Positions 1 to 9,085 of a stretch of DNA of 64,000 nt are shown piece by piece. Source of the stretch: Saprospira grandis (GTDB lineage: Bacteria; Bacteroidota; Bacteroidia; Chitinophagales; Saprospiraceae); NCBI RefSeq assembly GCF_027594745.1, contig NZ_CP110854.1, positions 2,646,501 to 2,710,500 on the forward strand. Reading direction: 5' to 3'. Each line of letters starts with the position of its first letter. Position 1 is the first letter of the stretch. A program made the position numbers and the translations under genes. Under the pieces are notes generated by a model. The model did no database searches, was not told the DNA's origin, and was given only the letters and a program-made list of their open reading frames with translations.

Positions 1-2
1 TT

Positions 3-1082
3 TTGGGTGTGGTCAATTTTATGAATATCAATGACGGAAATACCTTCTGGAGTATCAATGGCGATAGCTCGATTATTATCGGGACCAATACGACTTCAAC
101 GACCAATTACAATAATCTCAATATTAGCTGTATTCCTTCGGGAACAGTTTCTAATGTAGGCCCTACGGTCCAACCTCAGTACGCTCAAGGAACGGTCCTT
201 AGCTTTCCCGCTCAAGGAACTTATAGCTTGGTGGTGAATGGCCCGCTCAACTGTAGCGATGCCGCTTTGGTGAATTTGTATTGTGCCACCACCGAACAAT
301 TTGAGGATACCATTTTGGTCGGAGAGCAGTTTACTTTCTGCCTAGATACTACGGAGGTGCCTTCAGTAGATACGGTCTATAATTTCTGCGCCAACGCTTC
401 TTCTGGAGCCGTGAACTTTATTATCGACCAACAAACCGCTTGCGTGACTTATATCGGCGATAGCCTAGGAAGCGATCTCGGCTGCTTCTTGGTCTGTTCC
501 AATAACGGCGCCTGCGATACTTCTTACCTTTTTGTGGAGGTGGCTCTGCCCGCCCCCATCGCTCAAGATGATACCCTAGAGCTGATTTTTGGCCAAAGTA
601 CGGCTACTATTGATGTTTGTCTCAATGATAGCTTCAATACCGCCAATTATACGGTGGCTGCCCTCAGCCAACCCAACCTGGGCCAAATCAACCAAAATGA
701 TTGCTCTTTTACTTATAGCCTTAATCCCGGCTTCTGCGGAGATGATGCCTTCGATTATGTGATTTTCAATCCTTGGGGCGCCGATACCGCCACGGTTTAT
801 ATCGATATCCCTTGTAGCCCTTTCACGATTTATGATGGCTTCTCTCCCAATAATGATGGAGTAAACGACTTTATGGTCATCGAAACCATTCAGAATTTCC
901 CCGGCAATGAGGTGGTGGTCTATAACCGCTGGGGCAATGAGGTTTTCCGCCAAGAGGATTATCAAAATGACTGGAACGGTACTTTCCAAGGAAATGACCT
1001 ACCCGATGGCGATTATTACCTAATTGTTTACGGAACCGATGGCGTGCTTTTGGGCCGCCAATGGATTCGGATCGCTCGCTAG
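3..1082 (+). CDS. Gliding-type T9SS cargo protein (CHU_C domain), 5' partial
   Basis: C-terminal part of a large secreted surface protein; the frame is open at the window edge, so the true start lies upstream. The last ~85 residues form a gliding motility-associated C-terminal domain (CHU_C/TIGR04131 type): a YDGFSPNNDGVND opening, then VVYNRWGNEVF and DLPDGDYYLIV. In the Bacteroidota this directs type B export through T9SS. Upstream (residues ~190-275) is an Ig/cadherin-like segment beginning APIAQDDTLEL with a FDYVIFN strand, typical of repetitive adhesins, preceded by Cys-rich beta segments. A PorE-like OmpA protein follows, a common pairing for such adhesins. The ligand is unknown. The sorting domain is clear; the adhesin role is inference. 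Confidence 0.85.
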   Translation: MGVVNFMNINDGNTFWSINGDSSIIIGTNTTSTTNYNNLNISCIPSGTVSNVGPTVQPQYAQGTVLSFPAQGTYSLVVNGPLNCSDAALVNLYCATTEQFEDTILVGEQFTFCLDTTEVPSVDTVYNFCANASSGAVNFIIDQQTACVTYIGDSLGSDLGCFLVCSNNGACDTSYLFVEVALPAPIAQDDTLELIFGQSTATIDVCLNDSFNTANYTVAALSQPNLGQINQNDCSFTYSLNPGFCGDDAFDYVIFNPWGADTATVYIDIPCSPFTIYDGFSPNNDGVNDFMVIETIQNFPGNEVVVYNRWGNEVFRQEDYQNDWNGTFQGNDLPDGDYYLIVYGTDGVLLGRQWIRIAR

Positions 1083-1099
1083 ATTAGGGCTCTTTTAGA

Positions 1100-1239
1100 G
1101 GGGCTTCCCCACCCTTTGGGCGGGTCGGGCTGTTTCGCAGCTCGCTCTTCGCTCGGCCCTTCAGCGCTAAAGCGCTTCGGTCTGGCCCTGCGGGCCACTG
1201 CTGTCCATCCCTAAGCCTGCGGCGGCTTCGCCGCCTGCA
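1100..1239 (+). repeat. Composite hairpin element, family A (copy 1)
   Basis: Begins GGGGCTTCCCC and carries the family linkers GGGTCGGGCTG, GCAGCTCGC and CATCCCTAAGCC. Variable stems here: H2 AGCGCTAAAGCGCT, H3 GGCCCTGCGGGCC, H4 GGCGGCTTCGCCGCC. It fills most of the gap between the CHU_C gene and the PorE-like gene. Confidence 0.85.
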
Positions 1240-1303
1240 AAACCGCAAAAGGAGCAGACCTTTATATTATCGACCCTTTACGCTTTCAAAAGCTTTTTCT
1301 AAT

Positions 1304-3583
1304 ATGACATCCATCTTATCCCGCCTTTGTTTAGCCTTTTTCTGCCTAGCGCTAGCCAGCACAGGCCTAGAGGCACAATCTGCCAAGCTGACTAAGGCCA
1401 ATAAGTTCTACCAACAACTGAACTTTAGAAAGGCCATCGAACTCTATGAAAAGATTTTGGCCAAGAAAACAGAGCCCGAGGCCCTTTTCAATCTTCCCGA
1501 TTGCTACCGCCGTATCGGCGATTACCAAAAGGCCGAACGCTGGTACGCCAAAGCGGTCCTCCACCCTGAAGCTAATGCCGAGCTCTATTTTTATTTGGGC
1601 CTCTCTCAATTGTCTAATAATCGCCCCCAAGAGGCTAGAGTGAGCTTCGAGAAGTTTAGAGAACTCGCCCCCGGCGATCTCCGCGGCCCCCAACTCATTG
1701 AGGCCTGCGACGATAGCCTCCGAACACTACTCACAAATAGTGGGGCCCTCTATATCGTCCGAAATGTTCGAGAAATTAACACTAAATACGATGAGTTTGG
1801 CCTCAATACACACCGTAAGGGGATTGTCTATTGTGCCGAAAGAGATACCGGAGCCGCTCCGCTATTTTTTCAGTCCGCCTGGACCGGCCGCCCCTTTGTC
1901 GATGTCTATTATTGCGATCGCCGCCTCGTCGATGAGGAAACTAAGGCTTATAAGTATGGCAAATCTCGCCCATTCGATAAGATTGTAGATACTCGCTATC
2001 ATGATGGACCTGTAGCTTTCTCTCCCGATGGAACAACCATGTACTTTACCCGAAATTATTTCCAAAAAGGAAAGGTAGAACGAGATGGTGCCGGTATTGT
2101 CCAAACTCAAATTATGAGTACTAAAATGACCAATACGGGCTGGGAGAAAAAAGGCCGCCGCGTCGATTTTGCCCGCAAGTCTTATTCTGTGGCCCATCCC
2201 ACCCTCAACGCAGAAGGCGATAAAATGTACTTCGCCTCAGATATGCCCGGTGGCTTTGGCCGTATGGACCTCTACGTTTCTTATCTAGAAGGTAGCGGCT
2301 GGAGCGAACCCATTAACCTCGGCCCCGAAATTAACACCGAAGGCGATGAGGTTTTCCCCTGGCTCGCCCCAGATGGAACACTTTATTTTGCCTCTGATGG
2401 ACATACAGGCCTCGGTGGCCTCGATGTCTATTCTTCTAAGGCTTATAAGGGCCGATGGAGACCCCTAGAAAATCTAGGTTCTCCCATCAATAGCCGCTTC
2501 GATGATTTTGCCTATATGCAAGATGATAGCTCCGGAATCTCTGGCTATTTCTCTTCTAACCGAGATAGCGCAGTGGGCGCTACCGATATTTTCTTCTTTA
2601 CTAAGTTAGCCGTCAATACAGAACTACTCGTTTTTGATAAGTTGACAGGTAGGGGGGTAGATGAGGTGAGCCTAACTTCTGATTGCTTTCCTCGTAAAGA
2701 GTATCTAACCGATGTAGATGGAAAGGTCCAACTCCAGTTGCCACTTAATAGAAGCTGTACCTTTGAGGTCTTTTCTCCTGCCTTTGGCGATACTTCAGTA
2801 ACTATTTCTACAGAAGGCTACGCTATGGGAGCCCGCCTCTTTATTCAGGTGCCCACGGTGGCCAAAAAACTGGAAATTAAAGTAGAGGGCCAAGTAGTCA
2901 ATGACAAAACCGGAGAACCTCTAGCCAATGCGCAGGTAGAACTCCTAAGCAACTGCCAAAAAGGAACAACCAAAGGCAGCACAGATGCCGAAGGTAATTA
3001 TAGCCTAAAGGCCTTGGCCAATTGCCAATATGTAATCAAGGCTAGCAAAGAAGGCTATTTTACTAGCACCAATAAGTTTAGTACACTCAACATTGATGAG
3101 GATACTACCTTTAATGCGAATGTGGCCCTGCCCGAACTCTTCAAGCTAGATAACCCCAATAATCCAAATGGACAAGAGGGCAGCTTTGGTGGCGGAAACC
3201 CCAATGGCTTTGAAGGAGAACAGGTCTACCAAATTGATGCAATTTATTATGATTACGATCAAGATCGCATCAATCTAGAACGCTCTACGGGGCTGCAACA
3301 ATTGCTCGATATTATGGTCAATAATCCCGATTTGGTAGTAGAGATTCGCTCGCATACCGATTCTCGTGGAGATGCCAATTATAATTTGGAGCTCTCTGCT
3401 CGCAGAGCAAAATCAGTAGCTGATTACCTGATTGAAAAGGGCATCTCTGAGGCCCGTTTGAGCTATTTGGGCTTAGGTGAAAGCCAACTACTCAATGGTT
3501 GCGATGATTTTAGTAGCTGTGATGAAGCTCAGCATGGCGAAAACCGCCGAACAGAGTTTAGAGTGATTCGCCAAAATAAATAA
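1304..3583 (+). CDS. PorE-like TPR/PD40/CRD/OmpA outer-membrane-associated protein
   Basis: Predicted periplasmic, peptidoglycan-binding protein. Signal peptide residues 1-25 (ending GLEAQ); TPR-like helices ~26-135; PD40/WD40-like beta-propeller blades ~230-435 (VAFSPDGTTMYFTRN, DKMYFASDMPGGFG, APDGTLYFASDG, GYFSSNRD); a carboxypeptidase-regulatory-like domain ~524-605 (VEGQVVNDKTGEPLANAQV); and a C-terminal OmpA domain ~647-757 with SHTDSRGDANYNLELSARRA. This order is that of the T9SS component PorE of Porphyromonas, thought to link the secretion complex to peptidoglycan. Similar paralogues often accompany CHU_C adhesins, as here, so it may be the partner of one adhesin rather than the core PorE. 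Domain content is secure; the specific role is inference. A strong terminator follows. Confidence 0.85.
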   Translation: MTSILSRLCLAFFCLALASTGLEAQSAKLTKANKFYQQLNFRKAIELYEKILAKKTEPEALFNLPDCYRRIGDYQKAERWYAKAVLHPEANAELYFYLGLSQLSNNRPQEARVSFEKFRELAPGDLRGPQLIEACDDSLRTLLTNSGALYIVRNVREINTKYDEFGLNTHRKGIVYCAERDTGAAPLFFQSAWTGRPFVDVYYCDRRLVDEETKAYKYGKSRPFDKIVDTRYHDGPVAFSPDGTTMYFTRNYFQKGKVERDGAGIVQTQIMSTKMTNTGWEKKGRRVDFARKSYSVAHPTLNAEGDKMYFASDMPGGFGRMDLYVSYLEGSGWSEPINLGPEINTEGDEVFPWLAPDGTLYFASDGHTGLGGLDVYSSKAYKGRWRPLENLGSPINSRFDDFAYMQDDSSGISGYFSSNRDSAVGATDIFFFTKLAVNTELLVFDKLTGRGVDEVSLTSDCFPRKEYLTDVDGKVQLQLPLNRSCTFEVFSPAFGDTSVTISTEGYAMGARLFIQVPTVAKKLEIKVEGQVVNDKTGEPLANAQVELLSNCQKGTTKGSTDAEGNYSLKALANCQYVIKASKEGYFTSTNKFSTLNIDEDTTFNANVALPELFKLDNPNNPNGQEGSFGGGNPNGFEGEQVYQIDAIYYDYDQDRINLERSTGLQQLLDIMVNNPDLVVEIRSHTDSRGDANYNLELSARRAKSVADYLIEKGISEARLSYLGLGESQLLNGCDDFSSCDEAQHGENRRTEFRVIRQNK

Positions 3584-3603
3584 TGACCGTTATTGGTCCA
3601 AAG

Positions 3604-3646
3604 AAAAGGGGAGAAACAGCAATAAGCTGTTTCTCCCCTTTTTTTA
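3604..3646 (+). terminator. Rho-independent terminator after the PorE-like gene
   Basis: Stem GGGGAGAAACAGC pairs with GCTGTTTCTCCCC around an AATAA loop, followed by T7. Confidence 0.9.
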
Positions 3647-3652
3647 CGGCCC

Positions 3653-3825
3653 TACAGGCGGCTTTGCCGCCGCAAAGGAGCGCAGCGACGCGGCTGAGGG
3701 GCTGTAGCAGGGCCGCCGAAGGCGGCAGACCCAAGGCTTTTGTAGCGCAGCGAAAAAGCCTGCAGGGCCGAGCAGACTTGCGAGCTGCGCAATGGCCCGA
3801 CCCAGCCGAAGGCTGGGGCAGCCCC
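3653..3825 (-). repeat. Composite hairpin element, family A (copy 2)
   Basis: Reverse orientation; ends at GGGGCAGCCCC on the plus strand. Stems read on the minus strand: H1 AGCCTTCGGCT, a long H2 with AGGCTTTTT paired to AAAAGCCTT, H3 GCCGCCTTCGGCGGC, H4 GGCGGCAAAGCCGCC. It separates two convergent genes. Confidence 0.85.
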
Positions 3826-3855
3826 AAAAAAAAGCCCTTCAAAATAGAAGGGCTA
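3826..3855 (-). terminator. Terminator of the 3862-5460 gene
   Basis: On the minus strand AGCCCTTC ... GAAGGGCT forms a stem with an 8-nt loop and is followed by a run of T, directly abutting the hairpin element. Confidence 0.8.
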
Positions 3856-3861
3856 AACGGA

Positions 3862-5460
3862 TTATTTTAAGCTATATTGGACCAAAGTATTGACCATATT
3901 TTCATAGAGAATGCTCAGTTGCTCTAACTCGCTAGCCAATAAATCAATTTGCTCGATACAGCTAAGCAGCTCCTCTTTTTCTAGGGTTTGGGCCCCCAAA
4001 TAATCATTTTTGAGCTGGGTCCAAAGGGTTTCCAACTTATGTAGGCCCTCGACAATGGCGGGGGTGTTGTCCTCAAAAGTTTGTAGCTGCTGCAAGGTCT
4101 GCTCAAACTCCTTTACGGTATCCTCATAGCGGCGTTGCGAAATGCTTCCACCCTGATTTTTGGCCGTTTGCACCCGATAAATCAAGAGGCGCTGAATGTC
4201 GGTAGTTTGATGCCCCACAATATTGAGCAAGTGAATGATGCGCTCTTCTTTGGGCAATTCTTTCTGCTCTTTGGGGTAGAGCGGAAGCTGGCCCGCATAA
4301 TTTTCTAGGTCGCCAGCCATGCGGTCGCAGGCCGCCATAATAATATGACTTTGCTCAATGAGTTTGAATAGGCCCTCCTCGGTATAGTTCTTTTTTAGGG
4401 CCTTTTTGTAGTTTTTCCAGAAGCGACCAATGGTTTCTGCCGACCGGCGAGCGGCCTTGGTGGGGGCAAATACCACCAAACGACGATTGCGACCCTCAAA
4501 TTCCGAGATGAGCTCATCTAGCGATTGACGGGCGCTGCGGTCGCGCTCCAAATCAAAGGCCGCAAGTAGGTAGGTGCGCGCCATTTCTTTGTTTTGGGCG
4601 CGGTGGCGGCTCACCATGGCCACCAAATGGCTGACCGATAGGACCTCGACCAACTGGCTGTATTCGCTAGCGAGCCGACAAAGCGCCTGACTGCTTTGGT
4701 CCGAGCTACTGGCCAGGCTAGTCATATAACTGCGCTTTTTGGGGCTGTAGTTGTCAAATTCCTTGCTCAATGCTAGCCATTTTTCTTTAATGCTTTGGAG
4801 TTGTTCTTTGGTGCTGGCGGTATTAACCTTGCTATTGAGCAGGATGTCGAAATTGGCTAGGGTTTGTTCTGCTACCTTTTTTAGGCTGCGCTCCAAACTG
4901 CGCTTTTCGGGCAGGTCCAAGCGACTAGCATATTGATAAAACATATAGCTTTCGGCAAAAATAGCTTGAGCATAGGCCCGGCTACTCAGGCCGTAAGATT
5001 CTTTGAGGTTGCGGGCAATATTGGGGTAAATCTGAGCAATATACCCACTGAGCGCAAAGCGATAGGCCTCTGCCGCCTCATAGGTTTTGCGCTCCAATTT
5101 GAGCAGTTTGGAGCAGGTCTTCGGGCCAATTTCTCGACTGACGACTAGGCTGTACTCCTTCCAATTATTTTTTAGATCGGTCAGTGCGGGTTTAAGAATA
5201 GGCGACTCACTAAACTCTTCTAGTTCCACTAGATTTTCCTCAAAAACCAAGAGCGAAGAGTCAATCTGTAGGTAGTAATCCACCACCTTGGGGCTGTTGG
5301 CTAGGCCCATAAAGGCCTTGGCACTTTGCTTAATCAGATACTTTTGTTGCTCACTGAGGAGTAAAATTTTTTGAATGGAGCCATCGGAATTATCGGGGCT
5401 GCCAGCCCAGACTAAGGGCGAGCCCATAAGGGCGAGAAGAAAGATGCAAATAGTTCTCAT
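3862..5460 (-). CDS. Secreted all-helical protein with PilJ/NarX-like repeats
   Basis: The frame is open 24 codons further upstream, but the start chosen is the internal ATG opening MRTICIFLLALMGSPLVWA, a clear signal peptide. The mature ~510 residues are almost wholly helical. An early stretch, LLLSEQQKYLIKQSAKAFMGL, resembles the helical 'type IV pili sensor' (PilJ N-terminal, NarX-like) domain; related segments recur later (SHLVAMVSRHRAQNKEMART and LLNIVGHQTTDIQRLLIYR), suggesting three domain copies. No transmembrane helix, kinase or methyl-accepting region follows, so it is not a complete receptor. It may be a free periplasmic ligand-binding or scaffold protein. The family match is from pattern alone. 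Confidence 0.6.
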   Translation of the reverse strand: MRTICIFLLALMGSPLVWAGSPDNSDGSIQKILLLSEQQKYLIKQSAKAFMGLANSPKVVDYYLQIDSSLLVFEENLVELEEFSESPILKPALTDLKNNWKEYSLVVSREIGPKTCSKLLKLERKTYEAAEAYRFALSGYIAQIYPNIARNLKESYGLSSRAYAQAIFAESYMFYQYASRLDLPEKRSLERSLKKVAEQTLANFDILLNSKVNTASTKEQLQSIKEKWLALSKEFDNYSPKKRSYMTSLASSSDQSSQALCRLASEYSQLVEVLSVSHLVAMVSRHRAQNKEMARTYLLAAFDLERDRSARQSLDELISEFEGRNRRLVVFAPTKAARRSAETIGRFWKNYKKALKKNYTEEGLFKLIEQSHIIMAACDRMAGDLENYAGQLPLYPKEQKELPKEERIIHLLNIVGHQTTDIQRLLIYRVQTAKNQGGSISQRRYEDTVKEFEQTLQQLQTFEDNTPAIVEGLHKLETLWTQLKNDYLGAQTLEKEELLSCIEQIDLLASELEQLSILYENMVNTLVQYSLK

Positions 5461-5524
5461 ACTTATCTGTAGATTTAGCGTTCTGAGCGTTAAGTTACTT
5501 TTTTTCTTCTCTTTATGCAAAAGC

Positions 5525-6265
5525 CTAGCCACGGTCAGGATCTTGCTGCTCTACCTTGGCCCGCAGCTGCTCGAGCTCTGGCCCCAGCAGCAGCCGATCT
5601 TCCTGAAGGAGCTCTTCATAGGCCTGCTGGCAGTCTTCCTGAAAGGCCAGTTCTTCGGCAATGAGGGCTAGGCGGTATTGCTGCAAAATGGCGGCCTCTT
5701 CTTTTTTATCCTGCGCTTTTTGTTGGGCCAAATACTGCCGATGCCGCTCGAGCTGGGCCCAACTTTGGTCCCCTTTTTTTAGGGCCTCCAAACGCTGCAA
5801 GTTTTCTCGATGCGATTGTTGCAACTCCCGAAAAAGCCCAATTTGCTGTATTAATACCTCCCGCTCTTGCTCAAATTCTTGCAAAATTCGCTGACTTTCC
5901 TCTAAGTAATCCTCCCGATTTTCTTGCAAATCTCTTTGATAATAATAGATATTTTGGCCCTCGTCTATGGGACGCAAACAGAAAAAGAGGACCTTGCTGG
6001 GCAGCTCGACATAGCTGGGCCGCCCAAGCTTTTCTAAGAGCTCTTTTTGCTGCCGATAGCCGCTTTCTAGCTCTTCTTTGGCTTGCTGCTCATGCCGCTC
6101 GGCCCAATATAGGGCATGCCGAAGGCGCTGGCCCAACTGCTGCTGACTATTAACAGCTTCCTCATTTTCTTCTTTTTGGGGCGCCTTGGGCGACTGCAAT
6201 AATCGCCAAGCTAAAAACAAAACCGCTAGGGTCAATACCGTTAAAAAGAGAAGAAGTGGATACAT
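5525..6265 (-). CDS. Membrane-anchored coiled-coil protein, unknown function
   Basis: Not recognised. An N-terminal hydrophobic helix (residues ~2-23, LLLFLTVLTLAVLFLAWRLL) anchors a ~220-residue region rich in Q, E, L and R with heptad character throughout (for example YRQQKELLEKLGR, LQENREDYLEESQRILQEF), expected to be a long coiled coil. A short less-helical patch (SYVELPSKVLFFCLRPIDEGQNIYY) interrupts it at about residues 79-105. It lies 64 bases upstream of the helical secreted gene on the same strand and the two are probably co-transcribed. Anchoring and coiled coil are read from sequence; function is unknown. Confidence 0.6.
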   Translation of the reverse strand: MYPLLLFLTVLTLAVLFLAWRLLQSPKAPQKEENEEAVNSQQQLGQRLRHALYWAERHEQQAKEELESGYRQQKELLEKLGRPSYVELPSKVLFFCLRPIDEGQNIYYYQRDLQENREDYLEESQRILQEFEQEREVLIQQIGLFRELQQSHRENLQRLEALKKGDQSWAQLERHRQYLAQQKAQDKKEEAAILQQYRLALIAEELAFQEDCQQAYEELLQEDRLLLGPELEQLRAKVEQQDPDRG

Positions 6266-6281
6266 AGTTTTTTATTTTTTT

Positions 6282-6401
6282 GGGGCCCGCGGCCAGCAAG
6301 CTGGCCGCCGCTATGCTGCGGGGCTCACTCTCTGTTCGGCCCTGCAGCCGCCGCAGGCGGCTTTGGTCTGGCCTTCGGCCACCCCTCCGCAGCGCTGGGC
6401 C
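6282..6401 (+). repeat. Composite hairpin element, family B-like (divergent)
   Basis: Begins GGGGCCC. Stems: H1 CGGCCAGC/GCTGGCCG, H2 AGCCGCC/GGCGGCT, H3 GGCCTTCGGCC. The ending GCAGCGCTGGGCC is a variant of the B tail. The start and internal linkers are degenerate relative to other copies. Confidence 0.7.
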
Positions 6402-6449
6402 CGCAGATGAGCTCGCCAAAAACGGCCTAAAGGCCGCCCGCCTAAACGC

Positions 6450-6485
6450 AAAAAGGCCCAACTTTATAGAGGTTGGGCCTTTTTG
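6450..6485 (-). terminator. Terminator of the Spo0M-like gene
   Basis: AAAAAGGCCCAAC and GTTGGGCCTTTTT form a near-perfect stem, A/T-flanked on both sides, so it can act in both directions; it lies 17 bases past the stop of the minus-strand gene. Confidence 0.85.
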
Positions 6486-6501
6486 CTGAAAATGCAAAGC
6501 C

Positions 6502-6972
6502 TTATTTTCCCTGAAAACGAATTTTACATTCCTCCCAAAGTTGGCCTTCTTGGTTTTGTAGCTGAGCCACGGCCTCAATTCTATAAATAGATTTTGCCGA
6601 TTTGAGGCTTTTGGCAAAACCCGCCAAACTCTTGCCCAAAACATTAGATCGCTCCAAACGATCCATATTAGAGAGCTGAAACTGAAAGGGAAGCTTGAAA
6701 AACAAACTGAAGTCTTGCCCATTCTCTAAATGTAAGGGCTCCTCAATGAGCTTTTCGCCCAAAATGTATTCATCAATCTGTTTGTTGTCGCCTCGCCCAC
6801 GCTCATAGCGCTCAATCAGGCGAATACGAATGGCCTCAATACTGGCCGCACCCTTGGCCGAAAAAAGAAGCTCTGCATTGATGGTATTTACATCTATAGG
6901 GTAGACCTCTAGGGCCGATATGCGCATCTTGACTTCCGAGAAGCCTAACCAGCGTTTGAAATTTCCGAACAT
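6502..6972 (-). CDS. Arrestin-fold / Spo0M-like protein
   Basis: 156 residues, no signal peptide, predicted cytoplasmic beta-sandwich. Segments such as ALEVYPIDVNTINAELLFSAKG and AIRIRLIERYERG alternate as in the Spo0M/arrestin-like family, where an N-terminal strand bearing a long-lived protein-protein interaction surface is followed by an IxLxLxExx strand. Spo0M proteins are ~250 residues in Bacillus, so this would be a single-lobe or shortened form. The role in non-sporulating Bacteroidota is unknown. Moderate to low confidence in the family; the gene itself is well supported by length, a terminator and lack of overlap. Confidence 0.5.
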   Translation of the reverse strand: MFGNFKRWLGFSEVKMRISALEVYPIDVNTINAELLFSAKGAASIEAIRIRLIERYERGRGDNKQIDEYILGEKLIEEPLHLENGQDFSLFFKLPFQFQLSNMDRLERSNVLGKSLAGFAKSLKSAKSIYRIEAVAQLQNQEGQLWEECKIRFQGK

Positions 6973-7084
6973 ATACTATATGGTGTCTAAGGGGATGATG
7001 TTGAACTTAGTTAAAAGCCGTCAAAGATAATTCCAGTTCCCAATAGGCGGCCAATTTGTCAGCTAGCCCCATTTTGCGCCCTAC

Positions 7085-7296
7085 AGGCCCGAAGGGCCGC
7101 AGGCTGAGGGATGAGAGCAGGGCCGCCGCAGGCGGCAGACCTAGCGGGCGTAGCCCGCGCAGGGCCGAGCGAGCAGCGAGCTGCGGACAGCCCGACCCGC
7201 CCGAAAACTCATGAGGGTTTTAACCCTCATTTTGTATAGCTTCGCAAAGCGATACCGCTTTGCGCTGGCTTTCAACCCAGCGGAAGGGGCAGCCCC
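7085..7296 (-). repeat. Composite hairpin element, family A, with nested GGTT/AACC palindromes
   Basis: Linkers as in family A, but the H1 hairpin is enlarged: between GGGGCTGCCCC and GGGCGGGTCGGG lie three palindromes (CGCTGGGTTGAAAGCCAGCG, CGCAAAGCGGTATCGCTTTGCG in two arms, and ATGAGGGTTAAAACCCTCAT, minus-strand reading). H2 GCGGGCTACGCCCGC, H3 GCCGCCTGCGGCGGC. Confidence 0.85.
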
Positions 7297-7306
7297 AAAA
7301 AATAGC

Positions 7307-8824
7307 CTACTGCTTAATAAAGGCCTGTCTCCAAACTTGTTTGTCGCTACGGATTAGGATAAAATATTGGCCAGCGGCTAGTTGTGGAATCGCTAGGCGG
7401 AAATCTTGTTCGCCAGCAATTAGGGCCAAGTCCGCTTTCTCCCAAATAATGCGACCATCTAAGCTATAAATAGCCAGTTGGGCCGAACTATTGGCCAAGG
7501 AGGTCAACCGAAGCTGTAGGCTGGCATCTTGGACAGGGTTGGGGAAAACCTGCAACTCATTTTGGGCCAGATCAGCCAAACTGTGGCTACTGCTAATTGT
7601 GCCCGTCTGAAAATAAAAAGGGGGAGAACTGGGGGCACAAGTATAGGCCGGCTGCAGGGGCTTGACGGTCCAGCGAAACTGACGATTACTCCCTAAGGCC
7701 GAGCTAGGAATAAAGGCAAAATTCTGATTCATCACGCTGCCCGTATAGACCTGCCCCAAGGGAATATTGTTAAAAATGCGCTCTACCGTAATGACCCATT
7801 GGTTGGCATTGGGCGCTGTAGAGGCATCCCATTCTAGGCGAATTTGTCCATTGACCTCCTGCGCCAAATCATTGTTGATAGGGCTAATGCCTTGGAGTTG
7901 GCTACCGTCTAGGCTATCCATACTGCTGGGCGCTGGAAAATTGGTCCAGTTGCGGTTGGCCATATCGGCCAGCATGGCGTTCTTTTGTTCTTGCGAAAAA
8001 GTATTTTGGCAATTATCGCTAGAATAAGACATGAAGTAGTCGCTATTGATTTGCAAACTGGCCCCCGTAGGATCTTGTAAACTCGTAGAAACAGGGCAGC
8101 TAAAACGCTCCGAAATATAATCGGCTTCGGTATCGCAAAAGCCATCGGCGGCATTGGCGCAATTGGCCCCAATTCCTCGGGCTACATTTTCGACCAAACG
8201 CCCATTCACAAGCAGAGGAGCAGGACTGCCACTATATTGGGCCCGGGCATCTACGCCCTCCCAACCAAAAAAGGTATGCGGCAAGGTGAAAAAGTGGCCC
8301 AGCTCATGCGTAATGGTGGTTGAACTGCCATTGGCGTAGCTATTTTGAATAAAAACAAAGTCGCGAGAAGGCGTATAATAACCCGCCACCGAGCGGCTCA
8401 CATTGGCACTCACAAAAACATTGAGGCTATTAGGGACCTTATAACTGCTCATTCTAACTTGGCCCGTATTATTATAGGCATCATCATAAATCACATCATC
8501 ATAAATAAAGCGAACTGGACCATTGAGATAGAAGAAAATATTTTGGTCGGCAAAGTCGCTATTGAGCTTGCAAAGCATTTCTACCGCCTTACTGCCCGAG
8601 GCAAAGCCCTGCCCCGCCTCGCTGCCCACCAAATGCAGACTCAAAGGAATATAAGTGGTGTTTTGTCTGCTAATCTGGGCCAAGTTGATGTTGCGGCGGT
8701 TTTCCATCATTTGGGCCTTAATGGCGGCTCCATCTGCCAAAGAGACCCCACAAGGCGCCTCTTGGGCCAGTAGTTGCCCCACCCAAAGGAGCGAACAGAA
8801 AAAAGAAAGGTATATCAATCGCAT
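7307..8824 (-). CDS. Secreted M43-like zinc metalloprotease with T9SS type A sorting domain
   Basis: Start chosen at the internal ATG that opens MRLIYLSFFCSLLWVGQLLAQ, a signal peptide; the longer frame adds 12 unlikely residues. The metzincin zinc motif HELGHFFTLPH (HExxHxxxxxH) lies at ~172-182, and DYFMSYSS further on supplies the Met-turn (SDYFMSYS), the pattern of pappalysin/cytophagalysin M43 peptidases. A fibronectin-like or linker region follows, then the last ~80 residues form a T9SS type A sorting domain (LQVFPNP, IYSLDGRIIW, LAAGQYFILI). It would be exported through the outer membrane and attached or released at the surface. Catalytic residues are intact, so activity is likely; the substrate is unknown. 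Confidence 0.88.
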   Translation of the reverse strand: MRLIYLSFFCSLLWVGQLLAQEAPCGVSLADGAAIKAQMMENRRNINLAQISRQNTTYIPLSLHLVGSEAGQGFASGSKAVEMLCKLNSDFADQNIFFYLNGPVRFIYDDVIYDDAYNNTGQVRMSSYKVPNSLNVFVSANVSRSVAGYYTPSRDFVFIQNSYANGSSTTITHELGHFFTLPHTFFGWEGVDARAQYSGSPAPLLVNGRLVENVARGIGANCANAADGFCDTEADYISERFSCPVSTSLQDPTGASLQINSDYFMSYSSDNCQNTFSQEQKNAMLADMANRNWTNFPAPSSMDSLDGSQLQGISPINNDLAQEVNGQIRLEWDASTAPNANQWVITVERIFNNIPLGQVYTGSVMNQNFAFIPSSALGSNRQFRWTVKPLQPAYTCAPSSPPFYFQTGTISSSHSLADLAQNELQVFPNPVQDASLQLRLTSLANSSAQLAIYSLDGRIIWEKADLALIAGEQDFRLAIPQLAAGQYFILIRSDKQVWRQAFIKQ

Positions 8825-9085
8825 AGATTTCGGTTTTAATGATTGACAAAAGAAGGGCATTTTACCCTAGCACTAAAAGTATTTTTTGCACATTTGTTGG
8901 ATTATATACGGCTAAGGCAAGCAAAATAGTTGTTAATAGCTAGTTTATGGAATTATATTTTGAACTTTAGGACGCTTGTAACTACATATAAAAAGGACTA
9001 TATTTATATAGCTATTTTTTTAGGACCTTCTACTTTTTTGATTAACTTTGTTTAAATCGTATACCTCAAATTAAATCAACATCCT
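8825..9085. other. AT-rich divergent intergenic region
   Basis: 260 bases between the protease (minus) and the ArsR-type regulator (plus), without a hairpin element. TAACTTTG at 9043-9050 fits the Bacteroidota -7 consensus TAnnTTTG and lies ~36 bases before the regulator's ATG; no good -33 TTTG is visible at 19 nt. Confidence 0.4.

Noticed and set aside
1100..1239. Hairpin elements as integron attC sites or transcription terminators
   Set aside because: No integrase or cassette structure, no RGYYAAC cores, and T runs are absent after the stems; real terminators with T tracts lie next to them.
3583..3870. Open frames through GC-rich hairpin elements on both strands (also 9422, 10465, 13284, 22593, 31804, 32308, 47812, 51629, 53413, 60908)
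   Set aside because: They consist of Arg/Ala/Pro/Ser-rich translations of the dispersed hairpin elements, exist in both directions, and lack consistent starts; they are repeats, not genes.
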